A stretch of 20,158 nt of DNA from a virus. Shown piece by piece: positions 6,466-12,785 of this stretch. The DNA is taken from positions 1 to 20,158 of the IMG/VR virus record IMGVR_UViG_3300032053_000681; one strand, 5' to 3'. Each line of letters starts with the position of its first letter. Position 1 is the stretch's first letter. Under the pieces are notes generated by a model. The model was not told where the DNA came from. It saw only the letters and a list, made by a program, of their open reading frames with translations, and did not search any database. The position numbers were made by a program, and so were the translations under genes.

Positions 6466-6575
6466 TTGCTTGTTCATACTGTGGTGGGCTCGAAGCCACC
6501 TTGTTGGCTTCGGCGGTGGTTGGCGTCCATTACTTGTGGCATCTTGTTCATTATTTTAGGACAACACAACTCTAA
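6462..6575 (+). CDS. Very small Cys-containing, partly hydrophobic protein
   Basis: This 37-residue protein reads MIACSYCGGLEATLLAS and so on: an N-terminal CxxC-GG motif, then a hydrophobic stretch and a His/Tyr-rich end (HYLWHLVHYF). ATG 6462 overlaps the preceding stop and lies 4 nt after AAGGTGG (6451-6457). It is the last gene of the run that begins at the 4452 promoter. The short CxxCGG start could bind zinc. An 8-bp perfect hairpin lies inside it (6491-6512). Confidence 0.5.
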   Translation: MIACSYCGGLEATLLASAVVGVHYLWHLVHYFRTTQL

Positions 6576-6639
6576 ATTACCCGTCCTTTAGCGATTTAGT
6601 AGTAGTAGAGAACTTGTTTAAACCCCAGAGTATAACACA
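6576..6639 (+). promoter_or_regulatory. Intergenic control segment with GTTTAAAC element and -10-like box
   Basis: This short gap contains four TAG triplets (6597-6608), the palindrome GTTTAAAC (6616-6623) followed by CCCAGA (6624-6629), and TATAAC (6631-6636) just before ATG 6640. The CCCAGA/GTTTAAAC pair is the inverted form of an element seen twice at 9440-9486. No good -35 box stands at the right distance from TATAAC, and no terminator with a T-run is seen. The following gene lacks a convincing ribosome binding site. Function inferred from position and repetition. Confidence 0.45.
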
Positions 6640-6900
6640 ATGCGTCCCTTTGCGAGTTTGAATCTTAGTGGTCTACTGTCCGATGGCTGCACGCAGCTTG
6701 ACCCCCTCATCCAGCTTGTTCATTTGTATCAAGCTACTAATGGTAAGCCATGTAGGAAGTGTCCCGATCAAAGTGATTGTAAGGCACGCGAGATTCATTT
6801 CAAGAGTGAGGGTCTAACTAACAAGCAGCTTGCGCGCCGTGACGGTATCTCACTGAATGAAGTGCGCCGTCGGAAGGAAGCCGGTGAGTATGATGACTAA
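6640..6900 (+). CDS. Helix-turn-helix-like protein with a Cys cluster
   Basis: The 86-residue protein has a Cys cluster, PCRKCPDQSDC (residues about 37-47), then a helix-turn-helix-like segment LTNKQLARRDGISLNEVRRRK (60-80). Together these suggest a small DNA-binding protein, possibly a regulator, but no named family is recognised. It follows the 6576-6639 control segment and has only a weak purine stretch (CAGAG) upstream of ATG 6640. Its end overlaps the start of the next gene. Confidence 0.6.
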   Translation: MRPFASLNLSGLLSDGCTQLDPLIQLVHLYQATNGKPCRKCPDQSDCKAREIHFKSEGLTNKQLARRDGISLNEVRRRKEAGEYDD

Positions 6901-7090
6901 GAAAATTACATACCACCCGCATACGCCGCCACCATCGTTGACCGTTACTATTTCAAAGACGGCAGATGGTTCAGAAGACTATATGCAGATTATTAGCGCA
7001 GACCAGTTTACGTTGAACATTGTGTTACTTTCGCCGTCAATTGAAGTCAATGACTCACGTATAAAGATGGAGTCTAGTGATGATGACTAG
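6890..7090 (+). CDS. Small hypothetical protein
   Basis: This 66-residue protein starts MMTKKITYHPHTPPPSL and ends in an acidic tail (SSDDD). The alternating hydrophobic pattern suggests beta strands. The tandem ATG codons at 6890 and 6893 overlap the end of the previous gene; GGAAGG (6872-6877) is the nearest purine stretch. The same GATGATGACTA sequence occurs at this start and at the start of the next gene (7080), so the two junctions look alike. Function unknown. Confidence 0.5.
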   Translation: MMTKKITYHPHTPPPSLTVTISKTADGSEDYMQIISADQFTLNIVLLSPSIEVNDSRIKMESSDDD

Positions 7091-7658
7091 AGAAGAATAT
7101 CTAATTGCCTGCATCGAAGAGTTGCGAACCGACTTTATAAAAGTGGGGGCGGAACTCCCCTCGAAGATTCGCGTCTCCTGCGGTTGGCCCTCTAAAGGTG
7201 CCCTGGCTACGAAGCGCCAGCGGGTTGGTGAGTGCTGGAGTGCTACTTGTAGTGGTGATGAGACCTTTGAGCTTTTTGTCAGCCCTGCCTTGAAGGACAG
7301 TATTGAAGTTCTTGCAACGCTTGTACATGAAGCCTGCCATGCTGCTGTAGGTGTTGAGGCCAAGCATGGGTCGGCTTTTAGAAAGGTTGCCAAGGCACTT
7401 GGTTTAACAGGTAAAATGACAGAGACCAAGGCAGGTGATGAGTTGGTAGAAAGGTTGAAGCTACTTGTCGAGAAGCATGGGGAGTTTCCCCACGCCGAGT
7501 TGAAGCATAGTAATGCGCCAAAGAAGCAGACAACCCGCCTGAGACCTGTAGAATGCCCTGAGTGCGGCTATTTATGTAGAGTAACTGCTAAATGGTTGCG
7601 AGTTGGCCTACCAGTTTGTCCCTGTGGAACTGAAATGAGATCAGAAGAAGAAAGTTAA
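7080..7658 (+). CDS. SprT-like zinc metalloprotease with a C-terminal zinc ribbon
   Basis: This 192-residue protein carries the zinc-metallopeptidase signature HEACH (residues 83-87: two His ligands and the catalytic Glu) and a likely third ligand His96 in AKHGSAF, as in SprT/Spartan-type proteases. A C-terminal zinc ribbon follows: CPECG (159-163) and CPCG (180-183). Spartan-type enzymes degrade proteins crosslinked to DNA, and SprT-like genes are common in phages, but the substrate here is unknown. ATG 7080 is chosen as it lies 7 nt after GGAG (7069-7072); GTG 7077 and ATG 7083 are in-frame alternatives. It overlaps the previous gene. The active-site residues appear intact. Confidence 0.85.
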   Translation: MMTREEYLIACIEELRTDFIKVGAELPSKIRVSCGWPSKGALATKRQRVGECWSATCSGDETFELFVSPALKDSIEVLATLVHEACHAAVGVEAKHGSAFRKVAKALGLTGKMTETKAGDELVERLKLLVEKHGEFPHAELKHSNAPKKQTTRLRPVECPECGYLCRVTAKWLRVGLPVCPCGTEMRSEEES

Positions 7659-7659
7659 A

Positions 7660-7713
7660 GTGGCAACCGAACGCCGTGGAACATTTAATTGGGAGAAGGT
7701 ATTAAGCAAATGA
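7660..7713 (+). CDS. Possible 17-residue micro-ORF
   Basis: GTG 7660 begins one base after the SprT-like stop and the frame ends in an ATGA overlap with the next gene's ATG at 7710, giving VATERRGTFNWEKVLSK. It exactly fills the gap using the junction style found throughout the window. The purine-rich GAAGAAGAAAG upstream could bind the ribosome. It could be a leader peptide that couples translation, or chance. Confidence 0.35.
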   Translation: MATERRGTFNWEKVLSK

Positions 7714-7994
7714 TTGACGAAGAAGAAGGGTTCGACACACCATTCAACGAGATTTTTGCTCCACTCAACGAGGATGGCATAGAGAGTCTCGATCCAAGAA
7801 AAGCTTTTGCTCTCGGTATCGAGTGGGCCATGTTTGTTAATTGGTTGTCAGACGGTGACTTCTTCGAGATGGTTGTCTCGAATGAGGGCGTTGATCGGTG
7901 TACACGACTGGCAGAAAAATATGCACGGCTTGTTGAACAGTACCGCGTTAATGACGCTTGTGTAGAACTTTGGGTGAAGGATTATTTGAATTGA
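7710..7994 (+). CDS. Acidic hypothetical protein
   Basis: The 94-residue, strongly acidic helical protein starts MIDEEEGFDTPFNEIF. It contains FALGIEWAMFVNWLSDGDFF and a C-terminal helix CVELWVKDYL. ATG 7710 is preferred, 10 nt after GGGAGAAGG (7691-7699); TTG 7689 is an in-frame alternative. It ends in a TTGA overlap with the next gene. No family is recognised; the acidity alone does not assign a function. Confidence 0.6.
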   Translation: MIDEEEGFDTPFNEIFAPLNEDGIESLDPRKAFALGIEWAMFVNWLSDGDFFEMVVSNEGVDRCTRLAEKYARLVEQYRVNDACVELWVKDYLN

Positions 7995-8176
7995 TACTCC
8001 GACCATCAGACATACATGCGGATAGTGGCCGTGCAAAAATCGGAGTGGTCACGGCTGCTCGTGACCTTGGCGTTGAGTTCAATTGTAAGCTGTCGTCCAT
8101 GTGGCGAGTAGATGTCAACGGTAACGAACGAGAAGTTTTCTTGGAACTAGCAAGAGAAATTGCCAATGCACTTTAA
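7991..8176 (+). CDS. Small hypothetical protein (TTG start)
   Basis: This 61-residue protein starts at TTG 7991, overlapping the previous stop (TTGA), with GAAGGA about 9 nt upstream. It contains KIGVVTAARDLGVEFNCKLS and a helical end FLELAREIANAL. No motif is recognised. An earlier TTG at 7958 in frame is possible, but it lies deep within the preceding gene. Confidence 0.5.
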   Translation: MILRPSDIHADSGRAKIGVVTAARDLGVEFNCKLSSMWRVDVNGNEREVFLELAREIANAL

Positions 8177-8191
8177 CCTGGGAGAAACAGA

Positions 8192-8356
8192 ATGAAGAAA
8201 TCAAAGCGAGCGTACAAAGCCGGATATATTGACGGGCGACAGGATGCCGAGGATGAAAACTTAGAAGAGGGATTCGATGAGGGATTCGCAGCTGGATGGG
8301 AGTCAGCCCAAGAAGATATGCGGGAATACCTAAATGGAGAAACCGAAGATGCGTAG
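8192..8356 (+). CDS. Small acidic Gly-repeat protein
   Basis: The 54-residue protein starts MKKSKRAYKAGYIDGRQDAE and contains the tandem motif EEGFDEGFAAGWESA, a pattern of GF/GY/GW dipeptides every three to four residues that often forms amphipathic helices in small phage proteins. ATG 8192 follows GGGAG (8180-8184) by 7 nt, which is the best ribosome binding site in this neighbourhood. It overlaps the start of the next gene. Function unknown. Confidence 0.65.
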   Translation: MKKSKRAYKAGYIDGRQDAEDENLEEGFDEGFAAGWESAQEDMREYLNGETEDA

Positions 8357-8672
8357 CGATCAGTTTATGGGACTGCCGACTGAGGCCCTAGAGTACATTC
8401 ACAAAAACCTTGAACAGGGACCGGTCTGCGAATGTTGTAAGCGACCATTCCCTGTTGAGTTGAAGGTCATCGGACACTTTGACGGAATGTTCATGGATGT
8501 GTACAATCTATACGAGCACCAGTTGAAAGACGGGTTTGTAGCGGTTGAGTTTCTTCAAGCGGAGCCTTGGTCAGGGGGTCCATGCTTTTTTATTGGTCTG
8601 CGAGTGCATGATGCCGACGGGAGCCTAGTAAGAACCTTTGAGCATCCACAAGATGAAATCGAGAACTGTTAG
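8349..8672 (+). CDS. Hypothetical protein with a CxCC motif
   Basis: This 107-residue protein starts MRSDQFMGLPTEALEYIHKN and has a CECC segment (in PVCECCKRPFP) followed by a mixed alpha/beta region ending EHPQDEIENC. ATG 8349 is preferred because GGAG (8336-8339) lies 9 nt upstream; ATG 8334 is an in-frame alternative. The Cys cluster may bind metal, but only three Cys are close together. No family is recognised. Confidence 0.6.
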   Translation: MRSDQFMGLPTEALEYIHKNLEQGPVCECCKRPFPVELKVIGHFDGMFMDVYNLYEHQLKDGFVAVEFLQAEPWSGGPCFFIGLRVHDADGSLVRTFEHPQDEIENC

Positions 8673-8853
8673 GCTTACAACCGCTAAAGTAGAGCGGCAA
8701 GGCAACGAATGGTTCATTACTGGCTTACCGTGTGGCACCTGTGGCCCATATTCGGACGAAGAAACAGCAATGGACGACGCCCTCGGGCTCGAACGAACCT
8801 ACAAGTATCACGACAAACCTGGATTTGTAACGTGCGACCCAAGTCATGAGTAA
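8653..8853 (+). CDS. Small hypothetical protein
   Basis: The 66-residue protein starts MKSRTVRLTTAKVERQG and contains WFITGLPCGTCGPYSDEETAMDDA, a small beta-sheet and helix arrangement with a CxxC turn. It begins 20 nt inside the end of the previous gene, with no clear Shine-Dalgarno site, and ends in an ATGA overlap with the deaminase-like gene. Function unknown. Confidence 0.5.
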   Translation: MKSRTVRLTTAKVERQGNEWFITGLPCGTCGPYSDEETAMDDALGLERTYKYHDKPGFVTCDPSHE

Positions 8854-9196
8854 GGTTGAAAAATACTTCAGACTTGCAGCGCAAGTGGCTGAGCATGGTG
8901 ACAAGCTTCGTCAGTACAGGTTGGGCGCTGTTGGTATCAGAAACGACGGCGTGATTGTCACTAGCAGCAACACTCGTTGTCGGTCGCCACAGAAGCGGGC
9001 GCACGCTGAAACCCGTCTTGTGCGTAAGTTGAACCGAGATTCTGTCGTATTCGTAGTGAGAATACTGCGAAATGGGGCACTTGCGAACGCAAAACCGTGT
9101 CCAGACTGCCAAAAAGCACTCCGAGGACGCGGAATTAAGAGGGTCTATTACTCGATTGGCACTTGTCACTACGGAGTGTTGATATTTAATGAGTGA
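8846..9196 (+). CDS. Cytidine/deoxycytidylate deaminase-like protein
   Basis: The 116-residue protein has the zinc-binding signature of the cytidine-deaminase fold: HAETR (residues 53-57, with the His ligand and the proton-shuttling Glu) and KPCPDCQ (83-89, Cys85 and Cys88 as ligands). VYYSIG (100-105) matches the strand that follows in the family. Such phage enzymes often deaminate dCMP for dTTP synthesis, but the short length and the lack of other recognised nucleotide genes nearby leave substrate and role open, including deamination of nucleic acid. ATG 8846 overlaps the previous stop (ATGA). Confidence 0.8.
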   Translation: MSKVEKYFRLAAQVAEHGDKLRQYRLGAVGIRNDGVIVTSSNTRCRSPQKRAHAETRLVRKLNRDSVVFVVRILRNGALANAKPCPDCQKALRGRGIKRVYYSIGTCHYGVLIFNE

Positions 9197-9291
9197 ACAT
9201 CGGACGAATACGGCAAGTTCGTTTTCATGAGCAGCGTGAGAACGTACAACTCAAGTCTATGCCGTTGCCACCCCAATACAACAATGAGTAA
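9193..9291 (+). CDS. Possible 32-residue small protein
   Basis: GTG 9193 overlaps the deaminase-like stop (GTGA), and the frame runs to TAA 9289-9291, reading VNIGRIRQVRFHEQRENVQL then KSMPLPPQYNNE. The coupling junction is typical of the region, but the nearest Shine-Dalgarno-like GGAG (9172-9175) is 17 nt away. It would be the last gene of the second small-gene run. Low confidence. Confidence 0.35.
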   Translation: MNIGRIRQVRFHEQRENVQLKSMPLPPQYNNE

Positions 9292-9378
9292 CTAAAACTC
9301 ATAATATAGAATACCGACTATTCCCTAGTAAGACCACCGACCACCATTGACCACTACACCTCTGCCGCCCACATCCTA

Positions 9379-9412
9379 GTTGTGAGTTCTTGACTGCTGG
9401 TTGTGAGTTCTT
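9379..9412 (+). repeat. 13-bp direct repeat, 21 bp apart (operator-like)
   Basis: GTTGTGAGTTCTT occurs exactly at 9379-9391 and 9400-9412. The 21-bp centre-to-centre spacing equals two turns of B-DNA, so proteins bound to both would lie on the same face. This is typical of tandem operator sites. The binding protein is unknown. Confidence 0.6.
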
Positions 9413-9439
9413 TTGGCTTGCGGAATGTTTCTTCCCTGC

Positions 9440-9486
9440 TCTGGGCTGTTTAAACATATTCTAAACCTATTCTGGGTTGTTTAAAC
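9440..9486 (+). repeat. Two direct copies of TCTGGG-NN-GTTTAAAC-type element, 31 bp apart
   Basis: TCTGGGCTGTTTAAAC (9440-9455) and TCTGGGTTGTTTAAAC (9471-9486) differ at one base. Their 31-bp spacing is close to three helical turns. A related inverted version is at 6616-6629. Each contains the palindrome GTTTAAAC. Probably binding sites for a phage regulator or promoter elements; inference from repetition, phasing and position. Confidence 0.6.
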
Positions 9487-9578
9487 GATTTATTTGGGTA
9501 TTTTTCTACAAAATTTCCAGATTTTCTTAGAAAAATTGCCGTTTCTGGTGTCTGACTATAGATGGTGGGAATCTCTTT

Positions 9579-10133
9579 ATGCCGCAGGTCACAGACTTAG
9601 CCGATCCACGACGATGCCAAGCGGCGACTCTAAGTGGGCAGTGTCTAAATCTTGCAGAAGACGGGCGAGAGTTTTGCACCAGCCACCCCTACGGCAAGCG
9701 TGACATAGCTCCGCGACTAAAACAATATCTTCTTACGGACTCTGGTGAGGCTGGTCGTGTCGCCGCGTTTGCCGACAGTGAATCTGTCAAATCTCTGCGC
9801 GAGGTAAGTGCGATTGCTAATCGCGTCCTCGAACGTCTTCTTAATCTATCTCACACTGACATTGATTTCCTAGCCCATGCTGGGGCAATCGACCGACAAA
9901 TCAAAACTACTGTGTCGGCTGTCAAGACGATGGTCGAATTGGAAGAAAAAACAGGCTCAGTGCTCACGCAGGAGCAACTTTTAATACTTATTCGCTCCCT
10001 CTACGAGATAATGCACGAGGAATTGGAGGGAGTTGAAGGCCGGGAAGAGATCGAAGATAGAATTGGCGCTAGGTTTGCCCATAAATATTCCCAGCGACAA
10101 CAACTTAGATTGACAGACGAGACTGACAAGTGA
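9579..10133 (+). CDS. Putative terminase small subunit
   Basis: The 184-residue protein starts MPQVTDLADPRRCQA. It has a small Cys/His cluster near the N-terminus (RRCQ, GQCLN, FCTSHP, residues about 12-36), probably zinc-binding, followed by a long helical region (about 66-175) typical of phage small terminase subunits or other DNA-recognition proteins. It is the first gene after the 9292-9578 control region and heads the operon that contains the large terminase, the usual position of terS. ATG 9579 lies 9 nt after GGTGGG. No sequence signature proves the call. TerS proteins recognise the viral DNA and load the large subunit. Confidence 0.5.
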   Translation: MPQVTDLADPRRCQAATLSGQCLNLAEDGREFCTSHPYGKRDIAPRLKQYLLTDSGEAGRVAAFADSESVKSLREVSAIANRVLERLLNLSHTDIDFLAHAGAIDRQIKTTVSAVKTMVELEEKTGSVLTQEQLLILIRSLYEIMHEELEGVEGREEIEDRIGARFAHKYSQRQQLRLTDETDK

Positions 10134-10327
10134 TACGTGAATCGAGCGAGCACGCGAAACCTATCCGCTGTCGAAAGTGTAAGAAGATACGGGCCGCTTG
10201 TTACTACACAGTGGGAGACTTGTGTGAGGATTGTCAAATCGAGAACTACGTTCGCTACAGTGGCTACAGTCAGAATTGCAACTTAATGAGGACGGGTGAT
10301 GGTCCCACTAAAAAACGTAGAACTTAA
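10130..10327 (+). CDS. Small zinc-ribbon protein
   Basis: The 65-residue basic protein has two CxxC pairs, RCRKC (13-17) and LCEDC (31-35), forming a compact zinc ribbon, and a basic tail (TKKRRT). It starts at GTG 10130, overlapping the previous stop (GTGA), and its end overlaps the next gene by 29 nt. It could bind nucleic acid or a protein partner. Function unknown. Confidence 0.6.
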   Translation: MIRESSEHAKPIRCRKCKKIRAACYYTVGDLCEDCQIENYVRYSGYSQNCNLMRTGDGPTKKRRT

Positions 10328-10886
10328 GCCGGGCGATGTGATCGGTTTCTCTGGAACATCGGCTGTTAGTGATTTGATTAACGTCGTTACATACGGGATT
10401 CCAAGATTCGGGCTTAGTCACGTCGGGATTATGGGGGAGGCAACGGATGGTCGCTTACTGTTGTGGGAATCAACAACCCTCGATCCTCTTCCCTGTGAAA
10501 TCTCAGGCAAGGTTTTCAACGGGTCACAGGCTCACTTGTTACCCGATGTCCTTAAAGGATATAGCGGCAAGATGTGGGTGTACCCACTCTATAGAGACCT
10601 CTATGACGCGGAAAACAAACGTCTTACAGAATACTTAATGGACACTGTGGGGCTGCCGTATGACCAGATGGGTGCAATGCGGTCTGCGGGTATTGGATTA
10701 AGCTGGGTCGAGAGCTTACTTCCAGCACACGCAATTGAGAACGTGTATTGCTCTGAGTGGGTGAGCGAAGCCCTGGAGCACATTGGAGTGTGCCCCGCAG
10801 CGAATTTTAACCGATATTCACCAAACAGACTAATTCGCCGTCTTCACAAGGTTAGTATAGTTTGTCATCCAATGAGGCTAAAATGA
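10299..10886 (+). CDS. Permuted NlpC/P60-like (papain-fold) hydrolase
   Basis: This 195-residue protein has the layout of permuted papain-fold enzymes of the NlpC/P60 type (YiiX-like group): LKPGDVIGFSG near the start, the catalytic His41 in SHVGI, an acidic residue in WESTT (Glu57), and the catalytic Cys151 in YCSEWVSEAL. Such enzymes cleave peptide or amide bonds in peptidoglycan or other acylated substrates. The next gene encodes a holin-like membrane protein, so a role in lysis or wall penetration is likely. No signal peptide is visible. ATG 10299 follows GAGG (10288-10291) by 7 nt; GTG 10296 is an alternative. Its end overlaps the next ATG (ATGA). Confidence 0.8.
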   Translation: MVPLKNVELKPGDVIGFSGTSAVSDLINVVTYGIPRFGLSHVGIMGEATDGRLLLWESTTLDPLPCEISGKVFNGSQAHLLPDVLKGYSGKMWVYPLYRDLYDAENKRLTEYLMDTVGLPYDQMGAMRSAGIGLSWVESLLPAHAIENVYCSEWVSEALEHIGVCPAANFNRYSPNRLIRRLHKVSIVCHPMRLK

Positions 10887-11119
10887 AATACGTACTCGGC
10901 ATGGTTGCTTTGATGGTTGTGGTTGCTTCTGTTGTGGCTGCCTTGTGTGTGGGCGTGACCAATGGGTCAGCCTCGCTTCTGAATCTTGCGAACTCAACCT
11001 TATCAGGAATTGGGATTGCAATTGGGGGTATGCTTGGAAGTGCGCTGGTGCTACGATTTAAGTCTGCTCGCAAGTTTATCGGCAACGTAGTTCAAGACAT
11101 CCAGAATCATAGCAAGTGA
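10883..11119 (+). CDS. Holin-like small membrane protein
   Basis: The 78-residue protein has two predicted membrane segments, about residues 3-24 and 38-58 (SGIGIAIGGMLGSALVL), and a basic, polar C-terminal tail (RFKSARKFIGNVV). This matches class II holins, which let endolysins cross the inner membrane. It directly follows the papain-fold hydrolase (ATGA overlap; GAGG 5 nt upstream of ATG 10883), the classic holin-lysin arrangement. No holin family was identified by sequence, so the call rests on topology and position. Confidence 0.6.
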   Translation: MKYVLGMVALMVVVASVVAALCVGVTNGSASLLNLANSTLSGIGIAIGGMLGSALVLRFKSARKFIGNVVQDIQNHSK

Positions 11120-11123
11120 GTTT

Positions 11124-11672
11124 ATGCGTAACCTCCTCCTAGCGTTGATACTGCTGGCGTCAAGTTTTTCGATACGGCCCGCACTCAATGCAACGTCTAC
11201 AACTGAGCGTCCAACAGTCAATCTCCCTGCATCAATGCGGCAGGAGAATTGGTTGGGAAGGCGTGGTCAAGGTAGTTGTGTTTGGGCAAGCACCATCTCG
11301 CTTTTAAACTGGCAAGGTCGCTATAAGACAGCCGCCTTGATTCGGAAAACTTATGGTGATGGCGCAGGACCCGATGATTGGTCTCCTGCGATGGATAAGA
11401 TTGGCGTTAGATATTGTTTCACAACAAGCGGGGACGTAGCATTCTTGGATTGGTCTTTAAGAACGAGGCGGGGTGCGGCCGTTGTTGTGAACGGTGGACG
11501 GCACATGGTAAATCTTGTTTCGCTCGATGACAAGGTTGCCGGGTTACTCAACAACAATGATGTAGATCATATTCAGTACGTGTCACGTGAAACATTTCTG
11601 GCTGAATGGATTGCGAGCGGAGGCTGGGCTTTTTCTGTGCTTTACTCACCACACGCTCCGATGACAAACTAA
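11124..11672 (+). CDS. Secreted papain-fold (C39-like) cysteine peptidase-like protein
   Basis: The 182-residue protein has an N-terminal signal peptide (MRNLLLALILLASSFS, cleavage around residue 20-24). The mature part carries a papain-type triad pattern: Gln49/Cys52 in GQGSCVWAS, His127 in GGRHMVN and Asn143-145 in LLNNND, arranged as in C39-like peptidases. It is probably exported and acts in the periplasm or outside the cell; the substrate is unknown. It starts 4 nt after the holin-like gene, followed 24 nt later by another exported protein. The triad is inferred from spacing and motif shape. Confidence 0.7.
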   Translation: MRNLLLALILLASSFSIRPALNATSTTERPTVNLPASMRQENWLGRRGQGSCVWASTISLLNWQGRYKTAALIRKTYGDGAGPDDWSPAMDKIGVRYCFTTSGDVAFLDWSLRTRRGAAVVVNGGRHMVNLVSLDDKVAGLLNNNDVDHIQYVSRETFLAEWIASGGWAFSVLYSPHAPMTN

Positions 11673-11696
11673 TACTACCCTAGTGAGACTACCTTT

Positions 11697-12344
11697 ATGC
11701 GATACCTTTTAATGGTTGTTCTGCTTAGTTTATGTTCCCATTGTCTGGCCACTCCAATGGGCGGGGTGATTGCCAATGAACGCATTGTGCGACTTCCAGA
11801 AGATGGAACCAAGTTTTACATAAGCATTATTGGGGATAAAGCTGATGCCCGATACACCGAAGTTCTCGGCTGGTTTGAAAATGTTCCGAAACTAAAAGCT
11901 TTAAAGGGGCAGGTACATTTCATTCCTGTTACAACGGATACCGCGATCTATACTGAGCGGTATGAAAAGTCACTCAAGAGTGTACCGTCGGTGCGAGTCC
12001 AGAGTAACGACGGTACCGTACTTTATGAGGCGTGTGGCAACAAGCTACCAATGAGTGGCGAGAGTCTGTATAATGCTATTGCCACGGGCGTCAATGGCGG
12101 CGAGGAGTGGTTGCCCTGGCGACGTAAAAATCATCAACCCGACCCAATTGTACCAACACCCGTGGTGACACCTGATACTGATCCCGCCCCTCAACCTCTT
12201 GATGATGGGGAGATACCTGTGTTTGAACCAGTGGATAATCTGCCCGTGGCTTTGATTGCGGGGTGTGTGGTTGCGCTGATTGTTGGCCTCGTGGCCGGAC
12301 AGATTGAAAAGTCTAAGAAGATTCGAAAGATTGGCAAATCTTAA
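11697..12344 (+). CDS. Exported thioredoxin-fold-like protein with C-terminal membrane anchor
   Basis: The 215-residue protein has a signal peptide (MRYLLMVVLLSLCSHCLA), a domain (about 30-130) whose strand pattern and SVPSVRVQSNDGTVLYEACG segment resemble a thioredoxin fold with the cis-proline loop but without a CxxC active site, then a Pro/Asp-rich linker (148-183), and a C-terminal membrane helix (about 184-201) with a basic tail (EKSKKIRKIGKS). The topology places the domain outside the cytoplasm. A spanin-like role, spanning the envelope, is an alternative. ATG 11697 has only a weak site upstream. Confidence 0.55.
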   Translation: MRYLLMVVLLSLCSHCLATPMGGVIANERIVRLPEDGTKFYISIIGDKADARYTEVLGWFENVPKLKALKGQVHFIPVTTDTAIYTERYEKSLKSVPSVRVQSNDGTVLYEACGNKLPMSGESLYNAIATGVNGGEEWLPWRRKNHQPDPIVPTPVVTPDTDPAPQPLDDGEIPVFEPVDNLPVALIAGCVVALIVGLVAGQIEKSKKIRKIGKS

Positions 12345-12354
12345 GGGAGGATTT

Positions 12355-12783
12355 ATGAACATTGTAGTATCGGTAGCGTTGGTGATTGCATGTGTGTTGA
12401 TTGGCCGTGAGGCTGGCAAATGGTTATTTGGAGCCAAGAAAAATCTAACACACACACGTCGGTCTGCCTTGGCGCTGGCCGTTTCACTCCGAGAGATGGG
12501 CATGAAGCGTGTACCCGAAGTGATCGAGGAGTTAGCGGTTGGAGAGGTCTCCGACTTGCTTGAAGCACTTCGAGACATGTCAAAGTTGATGAAGGCCGGA
12601 AACGAAACGATCTTGAAAGAGCTAGAAGGAACCTTCGAGCGCGTCCTGGACGTGAAGCTATCGACACCAGAGGGGCGTGCAGTTGTCAAGGCTCGACTCA
12701 TCGAGGTTGAGGCCATTGTAGCAAAGGCTGCTATTGTGGCCGCTCCGTTTGCTAAGGCCGCTGTTGTTGCCGCACTGATATAA
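12355..12783 (+). CDS. Membrane-anchored helical protein
   Basis: The 142-residue protein has an N-terminal hydrophobic helix (residues 1-19, MNIVVSVALVIACVLIG), long charged helices that may form coiled coils (REMGMKRVPEVIEELAVGEV, then LLEALRDMSKLMKAGNETIL), and an Ala/Val-rich hydrophobic C-terminus (about 120-142) that could be a second membrane segment. ATG 12355 is preceded by GGGAGG (12345-12350), a strong ribosome binding site. No family is recognised. A part in envelope crossing, lysis or DNA ejection would fit its neighbours. Confidence 0.6.
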   Translation: MNIVVSVALVIACVLIGREAGKWLFGAKKNLTHTRRSALALAVSLREMGMKRVPEVIEELAVGEVSDLLEALRDMSKLMKAGNETILKELEGTFERVLDVKLSTPEGRAVVKARLIEVEAIVAKAAIVAAPFAKAAVVAALI

Positions 12784-12785
12784 GT

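Larger units (their letters stand above)
9292..9578 (+). promoter_or_regulatory. AT-rich intergenic control region before the packaging operon
   Basis: This 287-base stretch holds no convincing gene and separates the small-gene run from the small-terminase operon. It contains two sets of direct repeats (separate entries), an AT-rich tract (9484-9540) and a weak -10-like TATAGA (9557-9562) with TTGCCG 15 nt upstream. GGTGGG (9564-9569) is the ribosome binding site of the next gene. It probably carries the promoter for the packaging and structural genes. No rho-independent terminator was found. Confidence 0.6.

Noticed and set aside
77-6602. Shared 12-mer GCGATTTAGTAG at 77-88 and 6591-6602, considered as recombination or att sites
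   Set aside because: A match of this length is expected several times by chance in 20 kb, and the flanks do not match. It is too weak to report as a site.
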